64,000 nucleotides of DNA from JACVRN01 sp036389255 (GTDB taxonomy: Bacteria; Acidobacteriota; Blastocatellia; Pyrinomonadales; Pyrinomonadaceae): assembly GCA_036389255.1 (NCBI GenBank), contig DASVQI010000006.1, forward strand, positions 620,001 through 684,000, written 5' to 3'. Positions 9,075 to 18,505 of this stretch are shown in pieces. The notes beneath the pieces are model-generated. The model saw only the letters and a program-made list of their open reading frames with translations, did no database searches and was not told where the DNA came from. The position numbers were made by a program, and so were the translations under genes. Each line of letters begins with the position of its first letter. Position 1 is the first letter of the stretch.

Positions 9075-9371
9075 ATGCCGTTTGCAGCCAGAATGGGTGA
9101 CCCCACGAGTCATGGTAAGCCGCTCAGTCCGGGGCCGGGCAGCACGAACGTCCTCATCGGAGGCAAGCCCGCGTGGCGAGCTGCGACGGACTTTCACGCC
9201 TGCCCACTGGTGAGCCCCGGCCCCGTGCCGCACGTCGGCGGGACGGTGGCTATGGGCAGCACGACCGTCCTGATTAACAACATGCCCGCCGCCCGGCAGG
9301 GCGACATGATTATAGAGAGCGGCCCGCCCAACAGCATCGCCATGGGTGAGCCTACGGTCATCATCGGCTAA
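9075..9371 (+). CDS. PAAR-domain spike tip
   Basis: A 98-residue PAAR protein that caps the spike needle. The conserved N-terminus PFAARMGDPTSHGKP and two glycine-rich beta repeats (NVLIGGKPAWRAATDFHACP and TTVLINNMPAARQGDMI) are clear, with His and Cys residues placed to bind the usual metal ion. It is a bare PAAR with no fused effector. SD-like GGAGCGAAAGAG precedes the ATG. Its position between spike and gp25 genes matches eCIS order. Confidence 0.93.
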   Translation: MPFAARMGDPTSHGKPLSPGPGSTNVLIGGKPAWRAATDFHACPLVSPGPVPHVGGTVAMGSTTVLINNMPAARQGDMIIESGPPNSIAMGEPTVIIG

Positions 9372-9383
9372 AGGGGAACTTTG

Positions 9384-9779
9384 ATGAGCAAAGATTTTCT
9401 GGGCAGAGGCTGGACTTTTCCCGTCGGGGCGGACGCCACCGGCAGGGTGGCCATGTCCGAATACGAACAGGACGTGCGCGAGTCCATTCGCATCATCCTG
9501 ATGACGGCCAAGGGCGAGCGCGTCATGCGCCCGAATTTCGGCTCGGGTCTTTATGATTTCGTCTTTGCTTCTATGAGCGTCACCGTCATGGGCTCCATAC
9601 AGGCGGCCGTGAAGGACGCGCTCGTGCAGTGGGAGCCGCGCGCGCAGGTGCTCTCGGTAGACGTTCAGTCGGAGGAGGGAGAGATAGGGAAGCTCAACAT
9701 AGACGTTGAGTATCGCGTGCGCGCCACGAACAACCGCTTCAACTTTGTCTTCCCCTTCTACCTGAAGGAGCGCACATAA
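9384..9779 (+). CDS. gp25/GPW-like baseplate protein
   Basis: A ~131-residue protein of the gp25 family, which forms the inner baseplate wedge and starts sheath assembly. Typical features are GWTFPVGADATGRVAMSEYE at the N-terminus, ILMTAKGERVMRPNFGSGLY in the middle, and the conserved EPR-type motif in QWEPRAQVLSVDV. A TTG three bases... upstream in frame (9381) could extend it by one residue, but AAGGGGAA at 9371-9378 is better spaced for the ATG at 9384. It is followed after three bases by the first baseplate J gene. Confidence 0.92.
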   Translation: MSKDFLGRGWTFPVGADATGRVAMSEYEQDVRESIRIILMTAKGERVMRPNFGSGLYDFVFASMSVTVMGSIQAAVKDALVQWEPRAQVLSVDVQSEEGEIGKLNIDVEYRVRATNNRFNFVFPFYLKERT

Positions 9780-9782
9780 GAG

Positions 9783-12700
9783 ATGGTCGTACCGGCACCG
9801 AAAATTGACAGGCGTGATATGGACGCAATCCTCAAAGAGGTTCGCGCCCTCGCGCCCGTCTACGTGCCGGAATGGGGAGCCGCGAGCGAGACGGGCGCAG
9901 GCGCGGCGCTGCTGAAGATTTACGCCAAGCTGCTGGAAGGCTTGATACGCCGGCTCAACGACGTGCCGACCAAGAACTTCATAGCGTTCCTTGAGATGCT
10001 CGGCGTCAAGCTGCTTCCGGCCCAGCCCGCGCGCGCGCCGTTGACCTTCATGCTCAGCACGGGCGCGAAAGAAGCCGTGGCCGTGCCCGCGCATTCGCAG
10101 GCCGCAGCCACGCCGCCCGCAGGAGGCGACCCCGTTGTCTTTGAGACTGAGCGGGCCATCCTTGCTACGCCCGCAAAGTTGCAGTCGTTCTTCAGCGTCG
10201 TGCCAGCGGAAGACGACTTCTACGACCACGCCGCGACCCTGAAGGACGGAGCGCTGGCCGAAGTCTTTGCCGACACCAACCCCAATCTACAGGAGCACGG
10301 CCTCTACGTTGCGCATGACGACCTGCTGAACATCAAGAGCGAAGTGAACGTCAGCCTTGCCTTCACGCCCGCGCTCTCAAGCGGCGAGCTTAATCAACTG
10401 AAGAACAACGTCAACTGGCAATACTACGGCGAGCGGACTGAGGTCGTCGGCGAGCAGAAGAAGAAGACCGAAGCGTGGTTCGATTTCCCGACTACGCAGG
10501 TGGTCGCGAGCCGGCTGGTGCTCACCAAGAACAACAAGGACGAATTGAAGCAGACCAAGGTGAACAACGCCAAGAGCCGTTGGATTCGCGGGCTGGTCAA
10601 AGCCAACCTGCTGCCTGCCAACGCGCTGACCCGGCTTAAGGCAACGAAGATTGGCTTACGTGTCGCGCCTTATTCGGCCAGCTCCGACCCGAACGCGGGA
10701 GTTCTGCCGGACGCGGCTGTCTCGGGCGACATTCCGCTTGAGTTGCCGCCGAGCATCGGCGCGCAGCTTCTTCCCTTCGGGCCAAGACCGCGACCGGGCG
10801 ACATCTTTTACCTTGCCAGTCAGGAAGCATTCTCCAAGAAGGGCGCGCAAATCAGGCTCGACCTGAAGGTGTCGCTAGCGGGAACCAGCGAATCCGCGAA
10901 GCCTATTCCTACGGCCTCGCTCGTCTGGGAATACTGGAACAACGATGGCTGGGTGCTGCTTAAAAAGACGGACACGACGGCCAATCTCTCTCAAAACGGC
11001 AGCATCTCTTTCACCTGTCCGGACGACATCGCGCCCGCGAAGGTGGGCGGTGTCGAGAGCTTCTGGATTCGCGTGCGCATAGCCTTCGGTGATTACGGTC
11101 AGGAGAAGGTCGTGCCCAAGACTACTGGAACCGGCACGGGGACGGACGCGCAGACGCCGGAGTTCGTGCTGAGCACGGAAGACATACACCAGCCGCAAAT
11201 CTCCGAGCTGAAGATAATCTACAACTCAGACCAACCGCCCGACAGCATCGTCACCTTCAACAACGGCGAGTACGTCGTGCCGGCCGGAAGCTTCTCGCCC
11301 TTCGTCCCGCTCGAAGACTCACGCGCGACTCTCTACTTCGGCTTCGACCAAGCGCCTCTGAAAGGGCCAATCAGCATCTTCTTCTCGCTCACGGAGCAGG
11401 AGTACACGGAGAAGACCATGCCGCGCGTCGAGTGGGAGTATTTCAGAAAGCGCGCGTCGGACGGCGCGGGCGAGTGGGCGCGGCTGCTGATAGAGGACGG
11501 CACGGCGAACCTGACCGTGAGCGGCACAATCGAGTTCATAGGCCCGCAGGATTTCATGCAGGCGTCGCGCTTCGGCAGCGCCGGATATTGGATTCGCGCC
11601 ATAGACGTTGAGAACAGATTCCAGCCGCTCGCCAGAATCCTCCGGCAAAAGTATCAGGGCTCTTCGGACTCGCAGAGCGCCGGTCTTCTGACGGGCAAAT
11701 TATCTCTGTACGCTTTCGCGCTCGGCAAGAATCCCTCGATAAAGTTGCAGAACCTGCGCTCCGGCTCGACCAGTGGGATTTCCATGACTGAAACCCTGAG
11801 CGAATTTGTGCGCGAGACGAGAACCAATTTGATAACGGGCGGCGACCTGCCCGCAGAGCATGGCGAGCATGAAGAGACGCACACGCAGAAGACGGAGTTA
11901 AAGGTGTGCGACCAGACGCTTGAGTCGCTAAACCCATCGTTCGGCCTGCCGCCGGAATTAAAAGACGTGACGCTCGCGCCTATCGTCAAAGGCGTCTACC
12001 TGAACACCGCTTGGGCCAGTCAGGCCGAGACAATCAAGGACGAGGCCGTGGGCTCAAGTAGCGGCGACGCCAATCAAAAGTACACGCTCACCAAGTTCCC
12101 TGTGATGGATGAGACCATCTACGTGGACGAGCTTGGCTCGCTGACGGAGAGCGAGCGAAAGGCTTTCGCCAGCCAGCCCGGCGTCGTCACCGAAGAGAAG
12201 AAAGATGATCAGGGAAACGTCTTGGCCTTCTGGGTCGGCTGGCGGCGCTTGGAGGACTTCGGCGAAGCGGCAGCCGCCGACAGGGTCTACACCATAGACC
12301 AGACCTTCGGGCTGATTCAGTTCGGTGACGGCGTACACGGGCGCGTCCCGCCCATCGGGCGCGACAACATACGCGCGACTTACAGGGCCGGTGGCGGCGA
12401 GGCGGGCAACGTGGCCGCAGGCGAGATTAAGACTCTGCGCACGACGATTCCTTTTGTGGAGAAGGCTCTGAACCCGGAGGCTGCGGGCGGCGGCTCTGAC
12501 ACGGAATTGATTGAAGACACGCTGGAGCGCGGGCCGCAGATGATAAAGCATCGCGGGCGAGCCATCACCGCCGAAGATTTCGAGTGGCTGGCGCGTGAAG
12601 CCTCTCGCGCCGTCTCGCGCGTCAAGTGCCTGCCCACCTTCAACGACGAGGGCCAATACGAGACTGGCTGGGTGACGGTCATCATCGTTCCGAAGAGCAC

Positions 12701-13181
12701 CGATGCGCGCCCTGTGCCGTCGCCCCAACTTCGCCAGCGCGTTGAGAAATACCTGAGCGAGCGGGCGGCGAACGTCGTCTCGTTTCCGAAGCGCGTCCGC
12801 GTGAGCGCGCCCGTCTACGTTGAGGTCAAGCTCACCGTTGATATTTATCCGGTGAGGATGGACGTTGCGCCGGTGGTTGAAAGCGAAGCCATCGGAAGCC
12901 TGCAAAGATTTCTGCACCCGCTCACGGGCGGCTATGAGAATCGCGGCTGGGAGTTTGGCCGCCTGCCTTGCCTCTCCGACTTTTACGCGCTGCTGGAAGC
13001 GGGCGAGGGCGTTGACCACATAGAGAATCTGGTTATGACGCTGCAAGTCGTGATGCCGAACGGCGTGTCGCTGGGGACGCCTCGCGTCGTCACGGAAGAG
13101 AAACCGCTCACGGTAGAGATGCCCGGCTACACGCTGCTCTTCAGTGGCGAGCACAAGGTGACGACTAAAGCTCTGGGATAA
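9783..13181 (+). CDS. Putative baseplate assembly protein J (Afp11-like), first copy
   Basis: A 1132-residue baseplate wedge protein, much longer than phage gpJ, as is usual in eCIS. The N-terminus has GAALLKIYAKLLEGLIRRLN and FIAFLEMLGVKLLPAQPARA, matching the start of this family; the C-terminal third has AADRVYTIDQTFGLIQFGDG, ITAEDFEWLAREASRAVSRV and a late WEFGRLPCLSDFYALLEAGE, all typical of the baseplate J core. The large middle is an insertion of beta-sandwich-like sequence. The ATG lies three bases after the gp25 stop, with GGAG at 9767-9770. It pairs with the next gene, a diverged second J protein. Confidence 0.88.
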   Translation: MVVPAPKIDRRDMDAILKEVRALAPVYVPEWGAASETGAGAALLKIYAKLLEGLIRRLNDVPTKNFIAFLEMLGVKLLPAQPARAPLTFMLSTGAKEAVAVPAHSQAAATPPAGGDPVVFETERAILATPAKLQSFFSVVPAEDDFYDHAATLKDGALAEVFADTNPNLQEHGLYVAHDDLLNIKSEVNVSLAFTPALSSGELNQLKNNVNWQYYGERTEVVGEQKKKTEAWFDFPTTQVVASRLVLTKNNKDELKQTKVNNAKSRWIRGLVKANLLPANALTRLKATKIGLRVAPYSASSDPNAGVLPDAAVSGDIPLELPPSIGAQLLPFGPRPRPGDIFYLASQEAFSKKGAQIRLDLKVSLAGTSESAKPIPTASLVWEYWNNDGWVLLKKTDTTANLSQNGSISFTCPDDIAPAKVGGVESFWIRVRIAFGDYGQEKVVPKTTGTGTGTDAQTPEFVLSTEDIHQPQISELKIIYNSDQPPDSIVTFNNGEYVVPAGSFSPFVPLEDSRATLYFGFDQAPLKGPISIFFSLTEQEYTEKTMPRVEWEYFRKRASDGAGEWARLLIEDGTANLTVSGTIEFIGPQDFMQASRFGSAGYWIRAIDVENRFQPLARILRQKYQGSSDSQSAGLLTGKLSLYAFALGKNPSIKLQNLRSGSTSGISMTETLSEFVRETRTNLITGGDLPAEHGEHEETHTQKTELKVCDQTLESLNPSFGLPPELKDVTLAPIVKGVYLNTAWASQAETIKDEAVGSSSGDANQKYTLTKFPVMDETIYVDELGSLTESERKAFASQPGVVTEEKKDDQGNVLAFWVGWRRLEDFGEAAAADRVYTIDQTFGLIQFGDGVHGRVPPIGRDNIRATYRAGGGEAGNVAAGEIKTLRTTIPFVEKALNPEAAGGGSDTELIEDTLERGPQMIKHRGRAITAEDFEWLAREASRAVSRVKCLPTFNDEGQYETGWVTVIIVPKSTDARPVPSPQLRQRVEKYLSERAANVVSFPKRVRVSAPVYVEVKLTVDIYPVRMDVAPVVESEAIGSLQRFLHPLTGGYENRGWEFGRLPCLSDFYALLEAGEGVDHIENLVMTLQVVMPNGVSLGTPRVVTEEKPLTVEMPGYTLLFSGEHKVTTKALG

Positions 13182-13185
13182 ATAG

Positions 13186-16100
13186 ATGCCATTACCGCAG
13201 CCAAATCTGGACGACAAAACTTTCGAGGCGCTGGTTGAAGAGGCCGTCAAGCTGATTCCGCGCGACGCTCCCGAATGGACTGACCACAATCGTCACGACC
13301 CCGGCATCACGCTCGTAGAGCTATTCGCGTGGCTCGCTGAGATGCAGCATTACTATCTCAACCGCGTGCCGGAAGCGAACTATCTAAAGTTCCTCAAACT
13401 GCTGGGGACGAAAATCCGCGAGGCTACGCCCGCCAGAGCCGAAGCTACTTTCACGCCGCCGCCGGACTCGCGCGTCAGTGTCCCGCGACGAACCAAGCTC
13501 GCAGGCGAAGCCGGACTGATGTTCGAGACGGAAGACCCGCTCGTAGTCATCCCCGCTCGCATTAAAAGAGTCGTCACCATTACTCCGTCGGCCGTCAAAG
13601 ACCAGTCGGACGCGAACAACATAGAAGGTCTATCCTTCTACGCCTTCGAGCAGGAAGCGGCCGTCGGTAACAAACTCTATCTCGGCATCGAGCGCGTGCC
13701 GCTCTTCGAGTGGGAGAAGATAGGCGCGGCTGCTTCAAAGAAGGGCAGGCAGGATTCGGAAGACGCTCGCCTGATAGATTACCTGTCGCGCGCTCTTAAC
13801 CTCTCGTGGGTGAAGCAGGCGCAGGTCAGCAAGCCTGATAAGTGGACTATCAAAATCTCTTTCAGTAATTTCTGGCTCGTGCTGACTCTGAACGAAGCGC
13901 CGCCGAAGGTCACGCTCGCAGGCTCGCAGGGAGAAACGGCCTCCTTCATCGTCAAGGAAGAGAACGAAAGCCACGTGGTCTACAGTAGCGGCCAGCCGCT
14001 ACCCGCAGGAGAGCCGTTCGCCGTCTCGTTCAACCTGTTCGAGGATTACCCGGTCGCCAGAGGGAGTCACGGCGACGAAGCCGCCTCTATCACGCCGTCG
14101 GCCATCATCGCGTGGGAGTACCTGATGGACGACGGCGGCAAAGATGTCTGGACGCCTCTGGACATCATCGCAGACCTGGAGCCTCTCGTCACACGGCTCC
14201 GGCTGAAGCCCGAAGACTTCAACGCTCTCTGCTCAGGGGCGCGAGCGCAACTGCTCAATGAGGTGCAGGCTCTACAGACTTTCAAGCAACTGCCTTCCGC
14301 CGCTCAAAAGCATTTGCTCAGAGCCATCAGGGAGGCCAGCCGCAGCACAGACCTCTCTGAGCTTCTGACCTGCCAGACATTTCTGCGGCTCAAGGGCGAC
14401 GAGACTTTGATGCTCTCGCAGAGCGGTCGAATCTTTTTCACAGCGCCCGCACAGATGAAGGCGCGTACCCTTCATCCGATACGCGAAGAGCTGTACTGGC
14501 TGCGCGCGGTCGTCCGGGCGGCAGGCTACGAAGTGCCGCCGCAGATTGACACCATCAACCTCAACACCGCTCCCGTCGTGCAGCAGGAGACAATCAGCGA
14601 AGCGCTCTTTTTCGACGGGACGGGCAAAGCCGGTCAGGTCTTCAAGGCGGACAATTTCCTCGCGCTCTACGGCGCGGTGCTGGTGCAGGTGCGCGAGCAT
14701 GACGGGCGCTGGAGAGACTGGGAGCAGCAGACTAGCCTCTCTTCTTCCGGCCCCACGGACGCGCATTACAAGCTGATGCCGAAAGAGTCGGAAGCGATTC
14801 TTGAGATAGAGTTCGGTAACGGCCTGAGTGGCAAGATTCCGCCCGAAGGCAAAGAGAACATTCGCCTCGTCGCTTGTCTGCCGGAATTTGAGGCGCAACG
14901 CCTGATGGGCCGCAGCAACGGCCTGCCGGGACGGACGTTCGCGCTCACTCACGCGGGCGTGATGCCTGATGCTTTCAGTCTTCAAGTCGAAGAGAGAACC
15001 GATGAGGCTCCTTTCACCACGGAAGAGGTGACAATCGCGTGCCTGCTCAGCTTCAAACGCACAACGCCTACGCGCTTGAAGCAGGCCGGGGCCTTCAAGG
15101 TCAAGGTCGAGCTTGAAGCGAAGCACGAGTTGTGTAGCGTGAGAGTCATAGAGCACGGGCGCGGCGGCGTTCAGGTGAGCGGCGCGTCTCTAGTCTTCGC
15201 GCGCGGCAGCCTGCGCGCAGGCGAGCAGGTGTCTTTCGAGTACGACGCTCAAGCAACTGCCGGTGGCGCAATCTTCGGTGAGATTAGCCTGACCTTCGCG
15301 GCTCATTGCCCGCCGCAGACCTTCGGCTCACCCGTCTCTTACGTAGAGTTCGGCGGCCCGCCCGATGTGGACACGCGCTGGCGCGACTTCACGCGCGTTG
15401 ACGACTTTGATGCCTCGGGGCCGACAGACCCGCACTTCACCCTAGACCCTTTGACCGGCGAGATAGTTTTCGGTGACGGCGAATACGGCAGCGTCCCACA
15501 GTCGCCCGACGACGAGAACCGCGAAAATATACGAGTCATTGCTTATCGCGTGACGGGCGGCGACACCGGCAACGTCTTGAAAGAGAGCCTGACGAGCATA
15601 GTCGAGCCGTTCGGCACAAATCTTTCCGAAGCTCTGAGCTCACTACGTGTCATTAATCGGCGCGCGGCTGCGGGCGGCGCGCTCAGGGAGACTCTGGAAG
15701 AGGCCAAGACGCGCGTGCGCCGCGACCTCAAGACGCGCTTTCAGGCTGTGACCTCGGACGATTACGAATACCTCGCGCGTGCCACGCCGGGCCTGCGAGT
15801 GGCCCGCTCCAAAGCAATCCCGCTTTACAAGCCCGGAATGGCGGACTACCCGGAGAAGGAGACGCCAGCGTCCGTGACGGTCGTAGTCGTGCCCTACACG
15901 CCCGCCGTCAAGCCCGTGCCGAGCGAGGCTTTTCTCAAAACGGTCTGCCGCCATCTGGACAAGCACCGGCTGGTGACGACGAAGGTCTACGTCATCCCGC
16001 CCGCGTACGTAGAAGTCGGTGTGCAGGCGACCATCTCGCTCAAGACCGGCTTTGAGGCCGCGACCGTTGTTGAGCGGGTCGAAACCGCGCTCAACCATTT

Positions 16101-16365
16101 CCTGCGACCGCTTCCGGTCGAGACAGACCCGAAAAGCACGGGCTGGCCCTTCGGCCGCACCGTCTTCAAGTCGGAAATCTATCAAGTCATAGAACTCGTA
16201 GAGGGCGTGGATTGCGTGGAGCGAGTCGTGCTCACCGCCGTAGGAGAGGACATCTCGCGGGACGCGGACGGCAACATCCTGATACCGCCGCACGCGCTGG
16301 TCATCCCCGGCGAGCATCGCATAGAGGTGATGTTCTCTGAAGAAGAATGTCGGAGGGCAACGTGA
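13186..16365 (+). CDS. Putative baseplate assembly protein J, second copy (Afp12-like position)
   Basis: A 1059-residue protein related to the preceding gene. The N-terminus is the classic ATNHRHDPGI type (DHNRHDPGITLVELFAWLAE, then YLNRVPEANYLKFLKLLGTK). Two FG(D/N)G segments, EFGNGLSGKIPPEG and VFGDGEYGSVPQSP, and the C-terminal VTSDDYEYLARATPGLRVAR and GWPFGRTVFKSEIYQVIELV match the baseplate J core. Paired wedge proteins of this kind are usual in eCIS, where they occupy the Afp11 and Afp12 places. The stop codon overlaps the likely GTG start of the next gene (GTGA at 16362-16365). Confidence 0.87.
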   Translation: MPLPQPNLDDKTFEALVEEAVKLIPRDAPEWTDHNRHDPGITLVELFAWLAEMQHYYLNRVPEANYLKFLKLLGTKIREATPARAEATFTPPPDSRVSVPRRTKLAGEAGLMFETEDPLVVIPARIKRVVTITPSAVKDQSDANNIEGLSFYAFEQEAAVGNKLYLGIERVPLFEWEKIGAAASKKGRQDSEDARLIDYLSRALNLSWVKQAQVSKPDKWTIKISFSNFWLVLTLNEAPPKVTLAGSQGETASFIVKEENESHVVYSSGQPLPAGEPFAVSFNLFEDYPVARGSHGDEAASITPSAIIAWEYLMDDGGKDVWTPLDIIADLEPLVTRLRLKPEDFNALCSGARAQLLNEVQALQTFKQLPSAAQKHLLRAIREASRSTDLSELLTCQTFLRLKGDETLMLSQSGRIFFTAPAQMKARTLHPIREELYWLRAVVRAAGYEVPPQIDTINLNTAPVVQQETISEALFFDGTGKAGQVFKADNFLALYGAVLVQVREHDGRWRDWEQQTSLSSSGPTDAHYKLMPKESEAILEIEFGNGLSGKIPPEGKENIRLVACLPEFEAQRLMGRSNGLPGRTFALTHAGVMPDAFSLQVEERTDEAPFTTEEVTIACLLSFKRTTPTRLKQAGAFKVKVELEAKHELCSVRVIEHGRGGVQVSGASLVFARGSLRAGEQVSFEYDAQATAGGAIFGEISLTFAAHCPPQTFGSPVSYVEFGGPPDVDTRWRDFTRVDDFDASGPTDPHFTLDPLTGEIVFGDGEYGSVPQSPDDENRENIRVIAYRVTGGDTGNVLKESLTSIVEPFGTNLSEALSSLRVINRRAAAGGALRETLEEAKTRVRRDLKTRFQAVTSDDYEYLARATPGLRVARSKAIPLYKPGMADYPEKETPASVTVVVVPYTPAVKPVPSEAFLKTVCRHLDKHRLVTTKVYVIPPAYVEVGVQATISLKTGFEAATVVERVETALNHFLRPLPVETDPKSTGWPFGRTVFKSEIYQVIELVEGVDCVERVVLTAVGEDISRDADGNILIPPHALVIPGEHRIEVMFSEEECRRAT

Positions 16366-18470
16366 CAAGCTGTCGAACGAGCGAGCCCGGCTTTCTGGTG
16401 CTCAATAACAAGATTGCGTGGGACAGGGGCGAGCCTGTCAATCTCAACGTCTCGGACGAGGGATTGAGAATCAGCAGCTCGACCGAGTACACGACCGATT
16501 TGGAAGTGGAGCTGGACAAGCTGGGCGGAGTGCTGACGCTCACGGACTTCGCCGTAGCAGAGTGCAGCATGCTCTACTTTCTTGACGGAGAGGAGGGAGC
16601 AATCTGGCTCTACGAGCCGCGCCAGAAATACTTCGAGCGGCTCGACTGCTTCAATCTGCCCTTCAAGAATCCTACGAGCATCACTTACGCGCCCGGCAAC
16701 TTTTACGTCGCGGACACCGAAGCCGAGCAGAGGGTCTACGCGCTGGCGGCGGTCAACTGGCAGGTCAGGTGGACGATTCCGCCTCAGCCCGTCTCCGTGG
16801 ATAAACAACTTAAACTGGCGAAGCCGTTCGAGCCGGTTGACCTTGCGGTTGACGCGGACGGAAACCTCTACGCGCTAGACCAAGCCAACTTGGCCGTCCT
16901 GAAGTTCGACCCCGAAGGACATCTCATAGCCGTCATAGGGGAGACGGAACTGGCTGCGGCCAAGCCTGTCTCAATCGCCGTCGCGCTCAACAAATCGCTC
17001 TACGTGCTCGACGCTTTGAACGAGAAGGTGCTGCGCTACAGCACGCATGACGGAAAGCTTGAGGACGCGAGCTTCATAGTCTTCCAGAACTGGATTGATA
17101 AGGGCAGGCTGCCTGCTGAGTTCGAGGCTTCCGTGCTGGCCACCGATTCCAGAGGCAACATCTACGTCGGGGACAGGCACGCGCTTGGCGCGAATCAGGA
17201 GGACGACCGCTTCATAAGCATCTTCGACCGCGACGGAAAACACTCGGGGGAGGTCGTGGGCTTTCGCGGCGCAGCCGAGCAGTTGGTCGTTGATGCGGAG
17301 AATCGCATCTACGTTTTCAACAAGGAGGCGGCCACCGCAGACGCACCTGCGCGCGAGAGGCTCGTCGTGCTCAAGCCGCTTGAAAAATATCTGAAGCTTT
17401 CAGGGACATCGCTCGTCGCTGGCACATACTTCTCGCACAGCTTCGACAGCGCCGCTTCCGGCAGCACTTGGCACAAATTCGTTCTGGACGCAGAGCTTCC
17501 CGAGAACACGCAGCTACGAGTCTCTTATCTGGCGGGCGAAGAGAAGGGGCCGACGGACGCGCTGCTGCAAGACGAAACCAAGTCGCTTAGCGAGAAGAAT
17601 AATCTGGGCTGGTCGTCGCCGGTCGTCAACGCCATGGACGCCCTCATCAAAGGCGGCGAGGGGCGCTATCTCTGGCTGAAGATAGAGTTCATAGGCAGCG
17701 AGTCAGCCTCGCCCCTGCTTCGCAGCGTGCGAGTGCAGTTCCCCAGAGTCTCGTACCTGCGTTACCTGCCGGCCGTTTATCAGGATGACGAGCGGAGCCG
17801 GGATTTTCTTGAACGATTCCTCTCCGTCTTTGAAACCTTCTTCGGCGCGCTCGAACGCCAGATAGACCACATCGCGCGCATCTTCGACCCTCAGACGGCG
17901 CGCGGCGCGGACGAGTTCCTGCACTGGATGGGCTCCTGGCTTGCCATAGCGGTTGACAAGAACTGGTCGGACGAGCGACTGCGCCGCTTAATCACGCACG
18001 CGCCCTCGCTCTACAAGAAGCGCGGCACGCGCTCCGGGATAGAAGAGATAATTGAGATTTATACGGGCGAGCGGCCCATCGTCGTGGAGCGTTTTCAACT
18101 GGAGTGCGCGGACGCCGACACGGCTTCGGACGCAGTCAAAATCTTCCGCGAGCTGTTCGAGCCTAATCCCTACTGCTTCTGCGTGCTGCTCAAGCCTTTC
18201 CCGACGATGGGCGAGGACGACAGGCGCTCTCTCAACCGCATCCTCAAGGCGGACAAGCCCGCGCACACCTGCGCGGGGCTGCTCACATTGCAACCCTGGA
18301 TTTATCTGGACATGCACACTTATCTGGACATCAACACGTATCTCTCCGAGCCGGACATGCGGCTTGATTTGGGCGGGGCGATGCCGCACGACACTGTGCT
18401 GACGGACGCCGAAGATTCCGGACAACTCGAAAGGCGTTCGCGCTTGAACATAGATATGACACTCACCTGA
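16362..18470 (+). CDS. Tail protein I (gpI-like) with N-terminal NHL-type beta-propeller
   Basis: About 702 residues. Residues ~60-330 form a beta-propeller with NHL/SMP30-like blades (DLAVDADGNLYALDQANLAV, SIAVALNKSLYVLDALNEKV, LATDSRGNIYVGDRHALG, LVVDAENRIYVFNKEA). The C-terminal ~230 residues are phage tail protein I: LRYLPAVYQDDERSRDFLER, FLHWMGSWLAIAVDKNWSDE and LYKKRGTRSGIEEIIEIYTG. gpI connects baseplate to fibres. An ATG at 16347 is in frame, but CGGAGGG at 16351-16357 is correctly spaced for GTG at 16362, which overlaps the upstream stop; I prefer that start. The propeller may be a docking or receptor-facing element. Two fibre-like genes follow. Confidence 0.85.
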   Translation: MTSCRTSEPGFLVLNNKIAWDRGEPVNLNVSDEGLRISSSTEYTTDLEVELDKLGGVLTLTDFAVAECSMLYFLDGEEGAIWLYEPRQKYFERLDCFNLPFKNPTSITYAPGNFYVADTEAEQRVYALAAVNWQVRWTIPPQPVSVDKQLKLAKPFEPVDLAVDADGNLYALDQANLAVLKFDPEGHLIAVIGETELAAAKPVSIAVALNKSLYVLDALNEKVLRYSTHDGKLEDASFIVFQNWIDKGRLPAEFEASVLATDSRGNIYVGDRHALGANQEDDRFISIFDRDGKHSGEVVGFRGAAEQLVVDAENRIYVFNKEAATADAPARERLVVLKPLEKYLKLSGTSLVAGTYFSHSFDSAASGSTWHKFVLDAELPENTQLRVSYLAGEEKGPTDALLQDETKSLSEKNNLGWSSPVVNAMDALIKGGEGRYLWLKIEFIGSESASPLLRSVRVQFPRVSYLRYLPAVYQDDERSRDFLERFLSVFETFFGALERQIDHIARIFDPQTARGADEFLHWMGSWLAIAVDKNWSDERLRRLITHAPSLYKKRGTRSGIEEIIEIYTGERPIVVERFQLECADADTASDAVKIFRELFEPNPYCFCVLLKPFPTMGEDDRRSLNRILKADKPAHTCAGLLTLQPWIYLDMHTYLDINTYLSEPDMRLDLGGAMPHDTVLTDAEDSGQLERRSRLNIDMTLT

Positions 18471-18505
18471 GCGCTGGCTGTGGCGTTTTTTGAATGGAGG
18501 CTGTG

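Noticed and set aside
7285..9371. Type VI secretion system spike genes
   Set aside because: Hub and spike are separate, and LysM, baseplate J and gpI genes accompany them; TssB/C, Hcp, TssK or ClpV are absent in the window.
9009..10229. A 406-codon open frame on the minus strand across the PAAR, gp25 and baseplate J starts
   Set aside because: Covers three recognised genes in the opposite direction with no ribosome site or domain; a shadow of GC-rich codon use.
12054..13289. A 411-codon open frame on the minus strand over the first baseplate J gene
   Set aside because: It is antisense to a clear baseplate gene, has Arg/His-rich composition typical of GC-rich shadow frames, and matches no family.
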